A stretch of 64,000 bases of DNA from CAVQFO01 sp963711725 (GCA_963711725.1 CAVQFO010000042.1:135704-199703), one strand, 5' to 3'. Shown: positions 29,248-39,118, counted from the first letter of the stretch. Numbers and translations are program-made. Notes: a model not told the origin generated them from the letters alone.

Positions 29248-29798
29248 TATTCTTTCACCACCAGCGATGCTTGGCGCTGCACCCATCCGCCCTGGCCGTC
29301 GGGTACCAGCTCGACAAGCTGAATCTTGTTTTCACCGATGTTGGTTATGCGACCGTAGTTTTGACCGAGGTGATTCCCCGGCTTGACGCGATGAATCGTT
29401 CCATCCGGATCCCGCACCAGCCCCCAAAGCGAGTCCCCGCGTTCCAGGATGCCCACCATGCGCAGGGAATCCAGAGGATATTGCTCCAGCGGCTCGCGCC
29501 GGCGCGAGGGGTCGGGCCGTGGCCCGCCGGCGTTCGCCTCATGCTTCTGGGTCGGTTGGGCGAAGCTGAGCGGGAGAAACGGATCCCGCACCTCGCCCGC
29601 CGGATAGGCATACGATTCGTAGGTCTTGGGCTCCGGAATGGGCTCAATGGCGCGGGTCTTGCGGGCCTTGGTCGCCGCGATGTAACTCTGCAAATCATCC
29701 ATGTTCCGCGAACAGCCGGTCAGCAGAACCGTACCGAACACGAGACCGGCCATCACCAGGATGGAGAGCAGGACGGCGGGTGGTTCGTCATTTGCCAC
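29247..29798 (-). CDS. pilP: type IV pilus assembly lipoprotein PilP
   Basis: A 183-residue lipoprotein with a lipobox-like LLTGCSRN around residue 28, a proline-rich linker, then the PilP beta domain with LRMVGILERGDSLWGLVRD and VKPGNHLGQNYGRI. It links the inner-membrane PilMNO platform to PilQ. The start is GTG 29798, overlapping the pilO end by 11 bases; no ATG is in frame nearby. Confidence 0.92.
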   Translation of the reverse strand: MANDEPPAVLLSILVMAGLVFGTVLLTGCSRNMDDLQSYIAATKARKTRAIEPIPEPKTYESYAYPAGEVRDPFLPLSFAQPTQKHEANAGGPRPDPSRRREPLEQYPLDSLRMVGILERGDSLWGLVRDPDGTIHRVKPGNHLGQNYGRITNIGENKIQLVELVPDGQGGWVQRQASLVVKE

Positions 29799-30406
29799 CC
29801 CCTTCTTCCAGATACCAGTATGTTTTCGCGGTCGCGCTCATCACCAGCTTGTCGCCCGCCCGTCTTGCCGCCTCCCTTCTCTTTCGCCGGTTGAATGGAG
29901 ATGTCGTGGAGCGTGACGATACGCGGCAGATTGGCGACTCCGCTGATGAAACGGCCGAAGTCGTTGTAGGTCCCCCGCACCTGAATCTGAATCGGCAGCT
30001 CGGCGTAGAACTCCTTGCGGATCGGACTGCCGGGCTTGAACAGATCGAACTCCAGGCCGCTGGCCAAGCCCGTCTGGGAGATGTCCACCAGCAGGCCGGC
30101 GACCTCGACCTTGCTGGGCAGCTGCCGCAGCATCGCACCGAACGAAGCCTGCATCTCCTTGAGCTGGGCCTCGTAGGCGTCAAGATTCGCCGCGCGCCGC
30201 TGTTTGGTCTCAAAGGTCTGCTTGAGGTCGTTTTCCTTTTTCTGGGCCGATTCGAGCCGGCTGAGTTGATCCTGCCAGCCGAACTTCCAGGCGCCGAAAA
30301 CCACCAGCACGAAGACAATCGCCAGCACGACTCCCTTGACTAGCCACGGCCAATTCCCGACCTCGTTGAGATCAAGATCGTTCACATTGAATTCGGAGAG
30401 CTTCAT
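29788..30406 (-). CDS. pilO: type IV pilus inner-membrane protein PilO, frame broken near the end
   Basis: One membrane helix (VKGVVLAIVFVLVVFGAWKF), a periplasmic coiled coil (RLESAQKKENDLKQTFETK), then the PilO ferredoxin-like domain with YNDFGRFISGVANLPRIVTL. It forms a heterodimer with PilN. A surplus G near 29865 shifts the frame; the corrected C-terminus ends SATAKTYWYLEEGGGK with a stop at 29788. The start at 30406 overlaps pilN. Confidence 0.9.
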
Positions 30407-31011
30407 CGTCTACCCCGCGGCTTGTTCGCGGCTTTCTTGTTATTCACGCCGCCGCCTGATTGATCCTGCTGGTTCTGCTCCTTGACGGTCAGGGTGAAAT
30501 CGCTGACGCGGACCGACCCTTCGTCCTTCACCTGGATCACCTGCAGACTCGGATCCGAAAGCCAATCCGACGCATCGAGGTTCTGCATGTAGTTCGACAC
30601 CCGGGCGTTGGACTGGCCCACACCCTGCAGGACGATGGCGCTGGATTGCTGCTTCAGGCCGGTCAAATAGACCCCATCGGGAAGCGTGGCGGCGATCTGC
30701 TGGAACACGTGGACAATCTGCGGGCGGCCTTGCTGGAGCTCCTGGATGACGTTCATTCGCGCGATCAGCTGCGCCTTGGTCGACTCCAGGTCCTTGATCT
30801 TCACGATCTTCTCGTCGAGCTTCGAAATCTCCTGTTTCAACAGCTCGTTCCGGTTCTGCTGATACTGAATCACGCCCGACAGGTATTGGCTCACTCCAAG
30901 CCATACGCCAAGACCTAACACGGCCGCGAATACCAGCAGGGCGACGAATTCCGTTTGACGCTCTTTCTTGCGCTCCTCGCGCCAGGGGAGCAGATTGATG
31001 CGGGTCGTCAT
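30403..31011 (-). CDS. pilN: type IV pilus inner-membrane protein PilN
   Basis: A 202-residue protein. The cytoplasmic N-terminal peptide INLLPWREE is the conserved PilM-binding motif. One membrane helix follows (FVALLVFAAVLGLGVWLGV), then a coiled coil and a PilN fold with GVYLTGLKQQSSAIVLQGVG. It is the partner of PilO in the alignment platform. It overlaps both pilM and pilO by four bases. Confidence 0.93.
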   Translation of the reverse strand: MTTRINLLPWREERKKERQTEFVALLVFAAVLGLGVWLGVSQYLSGVIQYQQNRNELLKQEISKLDEKIVKIKDLESTKAQLIARMNVIQELQQGRPQIVHVFQQIAATLPDGVYLTGLKQQSSAIVLQGVGQSNARVSNYMQNLDASDWLSDPSLQVIQVKDEGSVRVSDFTLTVKEQNQQDQSGGGVNNKKAANKPRGRR

Positions 31012-32072
31012 GAATCGAAGCTCCTCAAGGCAAGGCCGCAGGCGATCATCAGTGCCGGCGCGTCTTCACTGAGCAGCTGCGGACGTACCCGGGAAGAGAC
31101 CGTCATATTGACGAAGGGGTTGGCAACCGACGCCTCGGTATTGGTGTGGGACTGGATGATTTCCTCCACACCCTGGATGGAGCCGCAGCCACCGGCCAGG
31201 ACAATGCGGTCCACCGAGTTGTGCTGGCTGGCGCCGAAGAAGAACTGAAGCGACCTCGCCACCTGCTGGCCCATGGCATCCTTGAACGGCTCCAGGACTT
31301 CCTCCTCGTAGCTGTCCGGCAGGCCGCCGTGGCGCTTGGCCCGCCCCGCTTCCTCGTAGGAAAGCCCGTAGCGGCGCATGATCTCTTCGGTCAGCTGCTT
31401 GCCGCCGAAGACCTGTTCGCGCGTATAGACGATCTGGCGATCCTCGAGAACGGTCAGCGTCGTCATGGTGGCGCCCACGTCAACCACCGCGACGGTTTCC
31501 TCTACACCCTTGCCGGGAAGGCTGTCGGCAACCAGGCCGAATGCGTTTTCGATGGCATAGCTCTCCACGTCCATAACCACGGGCGTGAGGCCGGCCCCCT
31601 CGCAGGCGTCCACGCGGGCTTCGACATTTTCGCTTCGGGACGCCACCAGCAACACATCCACCGACTCGCTGCTACCGGCGGTGGGCCCCACCACCTGGAA
31701 ATCGAGGTTCACCTCTTCCAGCGGATACGGCACATACTGATCCGCCTGCAGGCCGATCTGCATTTCCAATTCCGTCTCGGAGAGGTTGGCCGGCATGGCC
31801 AGCACTTTATTGATCGCCGCGGAGGCGGGCACCGCCATGGCCACGTGCTTGAGCTTGGTCTGCGCCCGGCGGACCGCCGCCCGCAGGCTTTCGGACACCG
31901 CCTCGATATTGGCGATGTTCTTTTCGACCACGGCGTTGGGCGGCAACGGCTCGACCGCGTAGCTTTCGACGCGGTACCGCCCGTCCTGCTGTTTGAGCTC
32001 CAGCAGCTTTACGGCGGTTGAGCTGATGTCTACACCCAGAACGGGAGGGCGCTTCTTACCGAAAAGTCCCAC
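31008..32072 (-). CDS. pilM: type IV pilus assembly ATPase-like protein PilM
   Basis: A 354-residue actin/FtsA-like cytoplasmic protein. The N-terminal phosphate loop GVDISSTAVKLLEL, VVDVGATMTTLTVLED and the adenosine motif LAGGCGSIQGVEEII are visible. It binds the PilN N-terminus and starts the pilMNOPQ operon. It is divergent from mrcA over about 180 bases, the arrangement usual in Gammaproteobacteria. Confidence 0.94.
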   Translation of the reverse strand: MGLFGKKRPPVLGVDISSTAVKLLELKQQDGRYRVESYAVEPLPPNAVVEKNIANIEAVSESLRAAVRRAQTKLKHVAMAVPASAAINKVLAMPANLSETELEMQIGLQADQYVPYPLEEVNLDFQVVGPTAGSSESVDVLLVASRSENVEARVDACEGAGLTPVVMDVESYAIENAFGLVADSLPGKGVEETVAVVDVGATMTTLTVLEDRQIVYTREQVFGGKQLTEEIMRRYGLSYEEAGRAKRHGGLPDSYEEEVLEPFKDAMGQQVARSLQFFFGASQHNSVDRIVLAGGCGSIQGVEEIIQSHTNTEASVANPFVNMTVSSRVRPQLLSEDAPALMIACGLALRSFDS

Positions 32073-32255
32073 GAACTTTTTTCCTTATAGTTGTTCGGCT
32101 TAGCCGACAGACGTGCCCCTGAACATTCAATACCAAGCTTAACTATATATCAAGAGCGAAAAAAAGAGGCTGTGACGCCGTCGGGCTTGCTATCGTAGTT
32201 CGGTCGCCAAACATTTATACTCTTGCCCCTTTCCACAGTGTACACTTTCCAACCG

Positions 32256-34679
32256 ATGAACCGTTTGCCCCGCATTTTCCTCTACCTCTTCGCCACCCTG
32301 TTTTCGCTTGGACTCCTGGGGGCTATCGCCCTGGGCGTGCTCATCATGGTCCTGGAGCCCAAGCTGCCCTCCGTGGACAGCCTCAAGGATGTTCGCTACC
32401 AGGTGCCGCTGCAGGTCTATAGCCGCGACGGCGTGCTTATCGCCGAGTTCGGCGAAAAGAAACGTCAGCCCCTGACCTTCGATCAGATCCCGCACGATAT
32501 GGTGCAGGCTTTCGTGGCGGCGGAGGACGAACGTTTCTGGGAGCACCCAGGGGTAGACTACCAAGGCATTCTCCGCGCAATCTGGTACCTAGTTCGCACT
32601 GGAGAGAAGGGACCGGGCGGCAGCACCATCACAATGCAGGTGGCGCGGAACTTCTTTCTGAGCCGTGAAAAGACCTATCTGCGCAAGCTCAACGAAATCC
32701 TTCTGGCGCTCAAGATCGACCGGGAGCTGACCAAGAAGGAGATCATTACCCTCTACCTGAACAAGATCTACCTGGGTCAGCGCGCTTACGGGGCGGGCGC
32801 CGCCGCGGAGGTTTACTACGGCAAGCCGGTAGGCCAACTCACCCTGCCCGAGATCGCGATGATCGCGGGCCTGCCCAAGGCCCCCTCCAGCATGAATCCC
32901 CTCGCCAACCCCAAACGGGCGCGGGAACGACGCGCCTATGTGCTGCGGCGAATGAAGGAGCTGGGCTTCATCAACGACAAGGCCTACGAGGACGCCGTTG
33001 CCGCGCCGCTCACGGCCAGCTTCCATGGGCTTACCAATGAACTCGCAGCGCCTTATGTCGCGGAAATGGCGCGGGCAGAGACCGTGGCCCGATTCGGCGA
33101 CGACGTCTACACCGACGGTTACAAGGTGTACACCACGGTGGACAGCCATCTGCAGCGGGTGGCGACCCAGTCCGTTCGCGATGGCCTGATCGCCTACACC
33201 AAGCGCCACGGCTATCGCGGGCCCGAGGCCCACGTCGACCTCGCGAAATACGACAACGGCGACGCCATCGACGAACTCCTCCAGGACTACCGGGTGGTCG
33301 GCGGACTGGAGCCGGCCCTGGTGCTGGCCGTCGACAAGGACGGCGCGAAGCTGGCCCTGAGCAACGGTCGACGGGCCGACCTGCCCTTCTCGGGTGCGGC
33401 CTGGGCGAAACCCTTCGTCAACCAGTCCGTGGTCGGCAGCGCGCCCAAGGACATGACCGACGTCGTCAAACCCGGCGACCTGATCCGGGTCCGCAAGCAG
33501 GGCGATTCACTGGAACTTTCCCAGGTGCCCGAAGTGGAAGGCGCGCTGGTCTCGCTGGCACCGCGGGACGGCGCCGTGCGAGCACTGGTGGGCGGCTTCG
33601 ATTTCTTCCAGAGCAAGTTCAATCGCGCCACCCAGGCCCGGCGCCAGCCCGGCTCGAACTTCAAACCCTTCATCTATTCCGCGGCCCTGGACCACGGATT
33701 CACGCCGGCCACGCTGATCAACGATGCGCCGGTGGTATTCCGGGACAGCGGACTGGAGAGCACGTGGCGCCCGGAGAACTATAGCGGCAAGTTCTTCGGC
33801 CCGACCCGCATGCGCGAAGGCCTGGTCCATTCCCGCAACCTGGTCTCCATCCGCATCCTCCGCGCCATCGGCGTGGACTACGCCGTGGACTACGCCCAGA
33901 ACTTCGGATTCAAGCCCTCGGAGCTGCCGCACAATCTCTCCCTGGCTCTGGGCAGCGTAAGCCTGACCCCCATGGAGATCGCCCGGGGCTATTCCACGTT
34001 CGCCAACGACGGCTACCTGATCACGCCCTACCTGGTCTCCCGGATCGAGGACGGCAACGGCAACAAGGTCTTCAGCGCCAACCCCGTGCAGGCCTGCACC
34101 GACTGCGGCGAGGACAAGAACGCACCGCACCCCGTCGACGCCGGCCTGGCGGAAGCCCTCAACCCGCCGGTCAAGCCGGCGAAGCGAACGCTGACGCCGC
34201 AGAATGTCTATCTGATGACCAGCATGATGCAGGACGTCATACGCCATGGCACGGGCCGGCACGCCCTGACGCTGCACCGCTCGGACCTCGCCGGCAAGAC
34301 GGGCACCACCAACGATCAACGCGACGCCTGGTTCTCGGGGTTCAACGCCGACGTGGAGACCACCGTGTGGGTCGGCTTCGATCAGGTCCACTCACTGGGC
34401 CCGGCGGAAACCGGCGCGCGCGCGGCCCTGCCCATCTGGATCGACTATATGGGTGAAGCCCTCAAGAACACCCCCGAGACCAAACTCGATCAACCGCCCG
34501 GGCTTGTTACCGTGCGAATCGACCCGGACACGGGGCTGGTCGCCAGCTCCAACAACCCCAAGGCCATCTTCGAGACCTTCCGGGAAGACAATGTTCCCGC
34601 CAAGGAACCCGAGGCCGGCGCTACGGCAGCGACCAGCGGCGAAGGTGGCGGCGGATCCTCGTCCAAGCCGCTGTTCTAA
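32256..34679 (+). CDS. mrcA: penicillin-binding protein 1A
   Basis: Bifunctional peptidoglycan synthase, 807 residues. An N-terminal membrane anchor is followed by the glycosyltransferase 51 domain (AAEDERFWEHPGVD near residue 90, GGSTITMQVARNFFLS) and the OB-like insert typical of PBP1a, then the transpeptidase with the serine in PGSNFKPF, SRN and KTGTTND. The tail is short and rich in Gly, Ala and Ser. ATG 32256 is chosen because the membrane helix starts right after it; a TTG at 32223 is less likely. The frame is intact. Confidence 0.94.
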   Translation: MNRLPRIFLYLFATLFSLGLLGAIALGVLIMVLEPKLPSVDSLKDVRYQVPLQVYSRDGVLIAEFGEKKRQPLTFDQIPHDMVQAFVAAEDERFWEHPGVDYQGILRAIWYLVRTGEKGPGGSTITMQVARNFFLSREKTYLRKLNEILLALKIDRELTKKEIITLYLNKIYLGQRAYGAGAAAEVYYGKPVGQLTLPEIAMIAGLPKAPSSMNPLANPKRARERRAYVLRRMKELGFINDKAYEDAVAAPLTASFHGLTNELAAPYVAEMARAETVARFGDDVYTDGYKVYTTVDSHLQRVATQSVRDGLIAYTKRHGYRGPEAHVDLAKYDNGDAIDELLQDYRVVGGLEPALVLAVDKDGAKLALSNGRRADLPFSGAAWAKPFVNQSVVGSAPKDMTDVVKPGDLIRVRKQGDSLELSQVPEVEGALVSLAPRDGAVRALVGGFDFFQSKFNRATQARRQPGSNFKPFIYSAALDHGFTPATLINDAPVVFRDSGLESTWRPENYSGKFFGPTRMREGLVHSRNLVSIRILRAIGVDYAVDYAQNFGFKPSELPHNLSLALGSVSLTPMEIARGYSTFANDGYLITPYLVSRIEDGNGNKVFSANPVQACTDCGEDKNAPHPVDAGLAEALNPPVKPAKRTLTPQNVYLMTSMMQDVIRHGTGRHALTLHRSDLAGKTGTTNDQRDAWFSGFNADVETTVWVGFDQVHSLGPAETGARAALPIWIDYMGEALKNTPETKLDQPPGLVTVRIDPDTGLVASSNNPKAIFETFREDNVPAKEPEAGATAATSGEGGGGSSSKPLF

Positions 34680-34683
34680 TGCG

Positions 34684-34714
34684 ACCCCTCCGCCGGCCGG
34701 CCCGACGGAGGGGT
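34684..34714 (+). terminator. hairpin after mrcA
   Basis: Strong GC stem ACCCCTCCG / CGGAGGGGT right after the mrcA stop, but only GTTCC follows, so termination may be inefficient. The rest of 34715-34967 shows no gene. Confidence 0.45.
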
Positions 34715-34967
34715 GTTCCATTCGTGGGATTCGCGTATAACTAGGGAAAAGACGACTGCGCGGGGGTGTACATGTCTCGTCGCCACACAAGTCGCTGTCC
34801 CATTGCCGCTTCGCACCCGCGCGCGTTCGAGCGCCGTTTTCCCGAGTTGGCCGTTGCCCGGCCAAACCCATATTCAATCCGTACGTCCAATGCAAATGCA
34901 TACGCCCCGGCGCGCCCGTAGAGCCGGCGCCGGTCACTTCATGCCATCAGGTGGGGAGAGCCAAACC

Positions 34968-35585
34968 ATGCCAAAGCATCAGAGCCTGCGTGACCAGCGA
35001 ATGCGCCAACGGCTAACCATCGAGGCGGCTCGCATCATGGCCGACGAGGGCGTCAGCGACTACTACATGGCCAAGAGGAAGGCCGCCTCCCGTCTGGGCG
35101 CTCCGGATACCCACAACATGCCCCGCAACCGGGAAATTCAGGAGGCCTTGAGCGAATACCAGCGCATCTTCCACTCGGACTCCCAACCGGCGCGCCTGCG
35201 TGAGCTGAGGGAGGCCGCGGCCCAGGCGATGGAGTTCCTGGCGCATTTCCGGCCGCGCCTGGTGGGATCGGTGCTCGACGGAACAGCCGGTGAGTATTCC
35301 GACGTCAATCTGCATGTGTTCGCGGATACGCCGGAAGATCTGGCCTTCTTCCTGATGGACCACCGAATTCCGTTCGACACCAGCGAACGCAAACTCAAGG
35401 TCATGCGGGACACCTATCAGCCCTTTCCCGTATACCGCTTCCTGGCCGAAGACGTCGTCATCGATCTGACCGTCTTCAGCGGCAAGGACTCCAACCAGTT
35501 CCCGCGCAGTCAGATTGACGGGCAACCCATGGAACGGCTGAACCTGAAGGGGGTGCAGGCCCTGCTGGAAGAGCGTCCATGTTAG
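34968..35585 (+). CDS. nucleotidyltransferase-like hypothetical protein
   Basis: 205 residues. The start at 34968 follows GGGGAG. The N-terminal helical half is rich in Arg and Ala (RQRLTIEAARIMADEGVSDY). The C-terminal alpha/beta half begins FRPRLVGSVLDGTAGEYSDV, LHVFADTPEDLAFFLM, which looks like a nucleotidyltransferase-type core. Similar proteins are found near ponA/mrcA in related Gammaproteobacteria, from memory. No catalytic Asp pair is certain, so the activity is unproven. It is not a MurC-like ligase despite occasional database naming. Confidence 0.7.
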   Translation: MPKHQSLRDQRMRQRLTIEAARIMADEGVSDYYMAKRKAASRLGAPDTHNMPRNREIQEALSEYQRIFHSDSQPARLRELREAAAQAMEFLAHFRPRLVGSVLDGTAGEYSDVNLHVFADTPEDLAFFLMDHRIPFDTSERKLKVMRDTYQPFPVYRFLAEDVVIDLTVFSGKDSNQFPRSQIDGQPMERLNLKGVQALLEERPC

Positions 35586-35646
35586 TGAAAAGTCATCTCC
35601 GGAGAATCCGCGCGTGGGATTTCGTTCGCGAGGCCGGGATTATGGG

Positions 35647-35720
35647 TCTCGCCAAGGAGCCAAGGACGCCAAGGGGAGGGGATGATTCAGTTCTTCGCGT
35701 TCTTGGCGCCTCGGCGAGAG
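35647..35720. repeat. TCTCGCCAAGG...CTCGGCGAGA inverted repeat, copy 1
   Basis: Arms TCTCGCCAAGGAGCCAAGGA and CTTGGCGCCTCGGCGAGA around a GGGAGGGGATGATTCAG centre. A related element lies at 48022-48110. The stretch 35586-35818 has no gene. Confidence 0.6.
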
Positions 35721-35747
35721 AAAGTCGCTTCCCTGCCCACAGCACAT

Positions 35748-35778
35748 AAAAAAGCCCGGCATCTGCCATACCGGGCCT
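35748..35778 (-). terminator. intrinsic terminator of gltA
   Basis: Read on the minus strand: stem GCCCGGTATGG / GCCGGGC followed by TTTTTT. It lies about 40 bases past the gltA stop. Confidence 0.8.
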
Positions 35779-35818
35779 TCGAATCGGCGGCGCACCCGGC
35801 ACCGCGGATGAATCCGCC

Positions 35819-37114
35819 TTAGCGCTGATTCATGGGCACGTAGTCGCGCTTGGCGGCACCGCTGTAGATCTGGCGCGGGCGGCCGATGCGCTGCTCCGGA
35901 TCCTCGACCATTTCCTTCCACTGGGAAATCCAGCCCGGCGTGCGTCCGATGGCAAACAACACCGTAAAGAACTCCGTGGGAATGCCCAGGGCGCGGTAGA
36001 TAATGCCGGAATAGAAATCCACATTCGGGTAGAGCTTGCGCTCCACGAAATAATCGTCGGCGAGGGCGATCTCCTCGAGCTTCATCGCCAGTTCGAGCTG
36101 GGGATCGTGCTCCATGCCCAGCTCGCTGAGCACCTCGTGGCAGGTCTTGCGAATGATGGTCGCCCGGGGATCGTAGTTCTTGTAGACCCGATGACCGAAG
36201 CCCATCAAACGGAAGGGGTCGTCCTTGTCCTTGGCCTTCTCGATGAACTTCGCCACATTCTTGGCGTCGCCGATTTCCTCCAGCATGCGCAGCACCGCCT
36301 CGTTGGCGCCGCCATGCGCCGGCCCCCACAGGGCGGCGCAACCCGAAGCGATGGCCGCAAACGGGTTCGTGCCCGTGCTGCCGGCCAGGCGCACCGTGGA
36401 CGTGGAGGCATTCTGTTCGTGATCGGCATGCAGAATCAGCAGCTGATCCAACGCCTTCTCATAAACCGGGTTGATTTCGTAGCTCTCGGAGGGCCGCGAA
36501 AACAGCATGTTCAGGAAATTGCCGCAGTAGCTCAAGCGGTTCAGCGGATACACGAAGGGCTCGCCGGTCATATGCTTGAAGGCGGCGGCGGCAATGGTGG
36601 GCATCTTCGCGATGATCCGGTGAGCGGAGATATCGCGGCTTTCCGGATCGTTGATATCAATGCTGTCGTGGTAGAAAGCGGAGAGCGAGCCCACAACCGA
36701 GGTCAGCATGGCCATGGGATGGGCGTCGTAATGGAAGCCGTTGAAGAAGTTCTTCAGGCTTTCATTGACCATGGTGTGCTGGGTGATGGATTCGTTGAAG
36801 TTCTCCAGCTGGGTCTGATTGGGCAGTTCCCCGTAGAGCAGCAGATAACACACTTCGATAAAGCTGCTGTGCTCGGCCAGTTGATCGATGGGATAGCCCC
36901 GATACAGCAGAATGCCCTTGTCACCGTCGATAAACGTGATGTTGCTCTGGCAACTCGCAGTGGACGTAAAGCCCGGGTCGTAGGTGAAGTACCCGAACTC
37001 CTTGTACAGGGTCTTGATGTCCACTACCTCGGGGCCGTGCGTCCCCTGGCGGACGGGGAACTCGACACTCTTGCCGGTGGCGTTATCGGTAACGGTAACG
37101 GTCTTGCTCGACAT
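35819..37114 (-). CDS. gltA: type I (hexameric) citrate synthase
   Basis: Condenses acetyl-CoA and oxaloacetate to citrate, the entry to the TCA cycle; 431 residues, the length of NADH-sensitive gammaproteobacterial enzymes. ILLYRGYPIDQLAEHSSFIE and ALWGPAHGGANEAVLRML (active-site His) are visible, followed by MGFGHRVYKNYDPRA and a conserved Asp region. The start at 37114 follows AGGAGAG. An in-frame extension to 37324 lacks conservation. A methylcitrate synthase role is unlikely given the length and N-terminal domain. The gene is monocistronic, with its own terminator. Confidence 0.95.
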   Translation of the reverse strand: MSSKTVTVTDNATGKSVEFPVRQGTHGPEVVDIKTLYKEFGYFTYDPGFTSTASCQSNITFIDGDKGILLYRGYPIDQLAEHSSFIEVCYLLLYGELPNQTQLENFNESITQHTMVNESLKNFFNGFHYDAHPMAMLTSVVGSLSAFYHDSIDINDPESRDISAHRIIAKMPTIAAAAFKHMTGEPFVYPLNRLSYCGNFLNMLFSRPSESYEINPVYEKALDQLLILHADHEQNASTSTVRLAGSTGTNPFAAIASGCAALWGPAHGGANEAVLRMLEEIGDAKNVAKFIEKAKDKDDPFRLMGFGHRVYKNYDPRATIIRKTCHEVLSELGMEHDPQLELAMKLEEIALADDYFVERKLYPNVDFYSGIIYRALGIPTEFFTVLFAIGRTPGWISQWKEMVEDPEQRIGRPRQIYSGAAKRDYVPMNQR

Positions 37115-37511
37115 GGATGCTCTCCTGGTCTCTCTAGCCCCGTGCGCGAAACTCACGGTTTGCGCCGCCAGTACAGCCTCGGCTTCGCGGCCAACGCCAT
37201 GGCGCTTATTTGCTTGAAGGTTTCTTGAATCTGGAGGCCGCCATTGGCGGCCGGTGCACGATGCCGAATGCTGGCCGTGGCCAACGCTCGGGAAATCGCC
37301 GCGGGTCCAGCCCGGATGCTTCATGCGATCTGATGAACACGCGGGCTAGGCGAGGCCACCCCAATAGAAACGGCGGCCTAGTATAAGTCGCGCAGATACT
37401 ACCAGCAAAGCAGCGGATCGCAAAGAGAACGGCACAGTAGCCGACATAACACCGGAAACAACCCGGAACATGCGGCTATCTCCGTCTATCATGCACCCAT
37501 TCCCGAGACTG
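37115..37511. other. gltA upstream region
   Basis: No gene, box or repeat that I can support. It presumably contains the gltA promoter. Short frames such as 37346-37534 (minus strand) lack a ribosome site and protein-like composition. Confidence 0.4.
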
Positions 37512-38273
37512 TTACCGCGTCTCGGCAGACTCAACAGGTGAACCGATCGTCAAATCAATGGGGTGATGGAGCGTCATCCTCAACTCCCCCTTGCGCCGAT
37601 AGAGCCACCCACGCACGCCGATGGTGCGCCCTTGAAGGGCTTGGAGATCGACACCCCGGAAGTAATGCAGGGCTGACTCCGGGATCCGCACCGCCAAGCC
37701 GCCGGCCAGATCCAGCCAGCGCGAATGCCCACCCCGGCCCACATGCTCCACTGGCCCGAAAACCCGGGCAAAGCCCCTCCGGTCCGGCCGCACTTCGCCA
37801 CTGCCCACCCAGTGATAGCGGCGAAGCGACCAAATGCCCCGCCCGCCCCGGTCGGCGTCGGCCTCCAACGCCCGATAACACGTCGACTGCGTTACATTGG
37901 GAGCGACCACCAGCGCGGTTCCAAGGCCGCGGCGCAGGAGTTCGGCCTCGAGATTGCGGCCGTCGGGGAGATAGACATGCGCCAACGTCCGGTGATAATG
38001 ATCATGGCGCTCGGGGCCGTATTTCAGACGCACCCGGCCGCCGGCTTCCGACAGCAGCTTGACCACAAACCGCCGGGCCGCCTGTGAAAACGGTTCAGCC
38101 GGACGCCCTTCGTGGGAAATCTCCGGCGTGTCCACGCCGATAAAGCGGATTCGGCGGCCGTCGTCCAAGCGGACGGTATCGCCATCGTAGACATAAGCGA
38201 CGTGCCCGGCGTCATCGTAGGGAGGTCCGCCGCAGGCATGGGCCGGCGCCACAAACAACAACGCCCACACCAC
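37512..38273 (-). CDS. secreted thermonuclease-like (SNase) protein
   Basis: About 253 residues. A hydrophobic leader ends VAPAHACGG. The staphylococcal nuclease domain follows: AYVYDGDTVRLDDGRRIRFI, GVDTPEISHEG and YHRTLAHVYLPDGRNLEAEL carry the expected Asp, Glu and Arg active-site set. The last ~90 residues form a second, OB-like part (VRGWLYRRKGELRMTLHHP). The start is uncertain: GTG 38273 gives a short signal peptide with no basic residues, and hydrophobic sequence with upstream Lys/Arg continues in frame without a normal start codon, so an indel or a rare start may be hidden. Probable role: extracellular DNA or RNA breakdown. Confidence 0.8.
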   Translation of the reverse strand: MVWALLFVAPAHACGGPPYDDAGHVAYVYDGDTVRLDDGRRIRFIGVDTPEISHEGRPAEPFSQAARRFVVKLLSEAGGRVRLKYGPERHDHYHRTLAHVYLPDGRNLEAELLRRGLGTALVVAPNVTQSTCYRALEADADRGGRGIWSLRRYHWVGSGEVRPDRRGFARVFGPVEHVGRGGHSRWLDLAGGLAVRIPESALHYFRGVDLQALQGRTIGVRGWLYRRKGELRMTLHHPIDLTIGSPVESAETR

Positions 38274-38374
38274 CAGAAGGAGGTGCGGGCGTTTCGCGAT
38301 CGACAGCGCCTTGCCAGGGAGACTACTGACAGGCCGACTTAGTGCGTCTGTATCGCCTTGAAAGAGTGCCAGCC

Positions 38375-38632
38375 TTACTTGCCCTTGGAGAGCCGGCCGT
38401 ACTTCTGCTTGAAGCGGTCCACGCGGCCGCCGGTGCTGAGCACGCGCTGCTTACCCGTGTAGAACGGATGGCTCTTGCTGGAAACCTCCAGCTTCACCAA
38501 GGGATACTCATTTCCGTCTTCCCACTTGATCGTCTCTTTGGTCTTGATCGTGGAGCGGGTCAGGATAGCGAAATCCGACGAGATGTCCTGAAAGACAACG
38601 TCGCGGTATTCCGGATGGATCCCTTTCTTCAT
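38375..38632 (-). CDS. rpmE2: 50S ribosomal protein L31 type B
   Basis: An 85-residue L31 paralog. MKKGIHPEYRDVVFQDISSD and HPFYTGKQRVLSTGGRVDRF are typical. It lacks the zinc-binding cysteines of the ordinary L31, so it belongs to the zinc-free C- type often induced under zinc limitation. No Zur-like box is evident in the short upstream region. Stand-alone gene. Confidence 0.94.
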   Translation of the reverse strand: MKKGIHPEYRDVVFQDISSDFAILTRSTIKTKETIKWEDGNEYPLVKLEVSSKSHPFYTGKQRVLSTGGRVDRFKQKYGRLSKGK

Positions 38633-38746
38633 GATTCACTACCTTAATCGATGTTCGGTTTAAGGCCGCGCAACGACACCGCGCAGCCTCGGTATTCGCG
38701 AGAACGCGCAATGATAGCGATCTGTCGCCGCCGTGACAACCGTCGT

Positions 38747-39118
38747 TCAGTGGGTTCTCGATAGGGGGAAAGGGATAACCGTCGCCTTGCGGCGCAGGGC
38801 CTGGGATCGGGGACCACCTTCCCAGGCGGCGCGCAGGTCATCGGTGGCTTCCAGCAAACCGTGCTCGCCCATGACCGAATCCCACATCATCTGCGAGAGC
38901 CGGATGCAGGCCGCCAGCGGCGTCTTCGCCTTGCTTCGGGTCTGGTCGATTCGCCATTGCAGGCAGCGCAGGCGATGCTGCTTGGCCGCCGGCGCGGACT
39001 CGATGAACTCCTCGATGACCTCAGCGCGACGCGCCTCGAAACCGGCGGGATCCGTCTTCGCCAGCTGCGACCAGTCATCGAAGTCTATCCTCGGGCAGGC
39101 TGTGCGTCCCATGCGCAT
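38747..39118 (-). CDS. DUF3135 domain protein
   Basis: 123 residues, mostly helical. DFDDWSQLAKTDPAGFEARR and HRLRCLQWRIDQTRSKAKTP match the DUF3135 pattern of Proteobacteria; no function is known. The following ACIRLSQMMWDSV is also conserved. It is convergent with nothing, lying between rpmE2 and pcs. Confidence 0.8.
   Translation of the reverse strand: MRMGRTACPRIDFDDWSQLAKTDPAGFEARRAEVIEEFIESAPAAKQHRLRCLQWRIDQTRSKAKTPLAACIRLSQMMWDSVMGEHGLLEATDDLRAAWEGGPRSQALRRKATVIPFPLSRTH

Noticed and set aside
37346..37534. 62-codon minus-strand frame upstream of gltA
   Set aside because: No ribosome site, no recognisable motif, and overlap with the end of the SNase gene.
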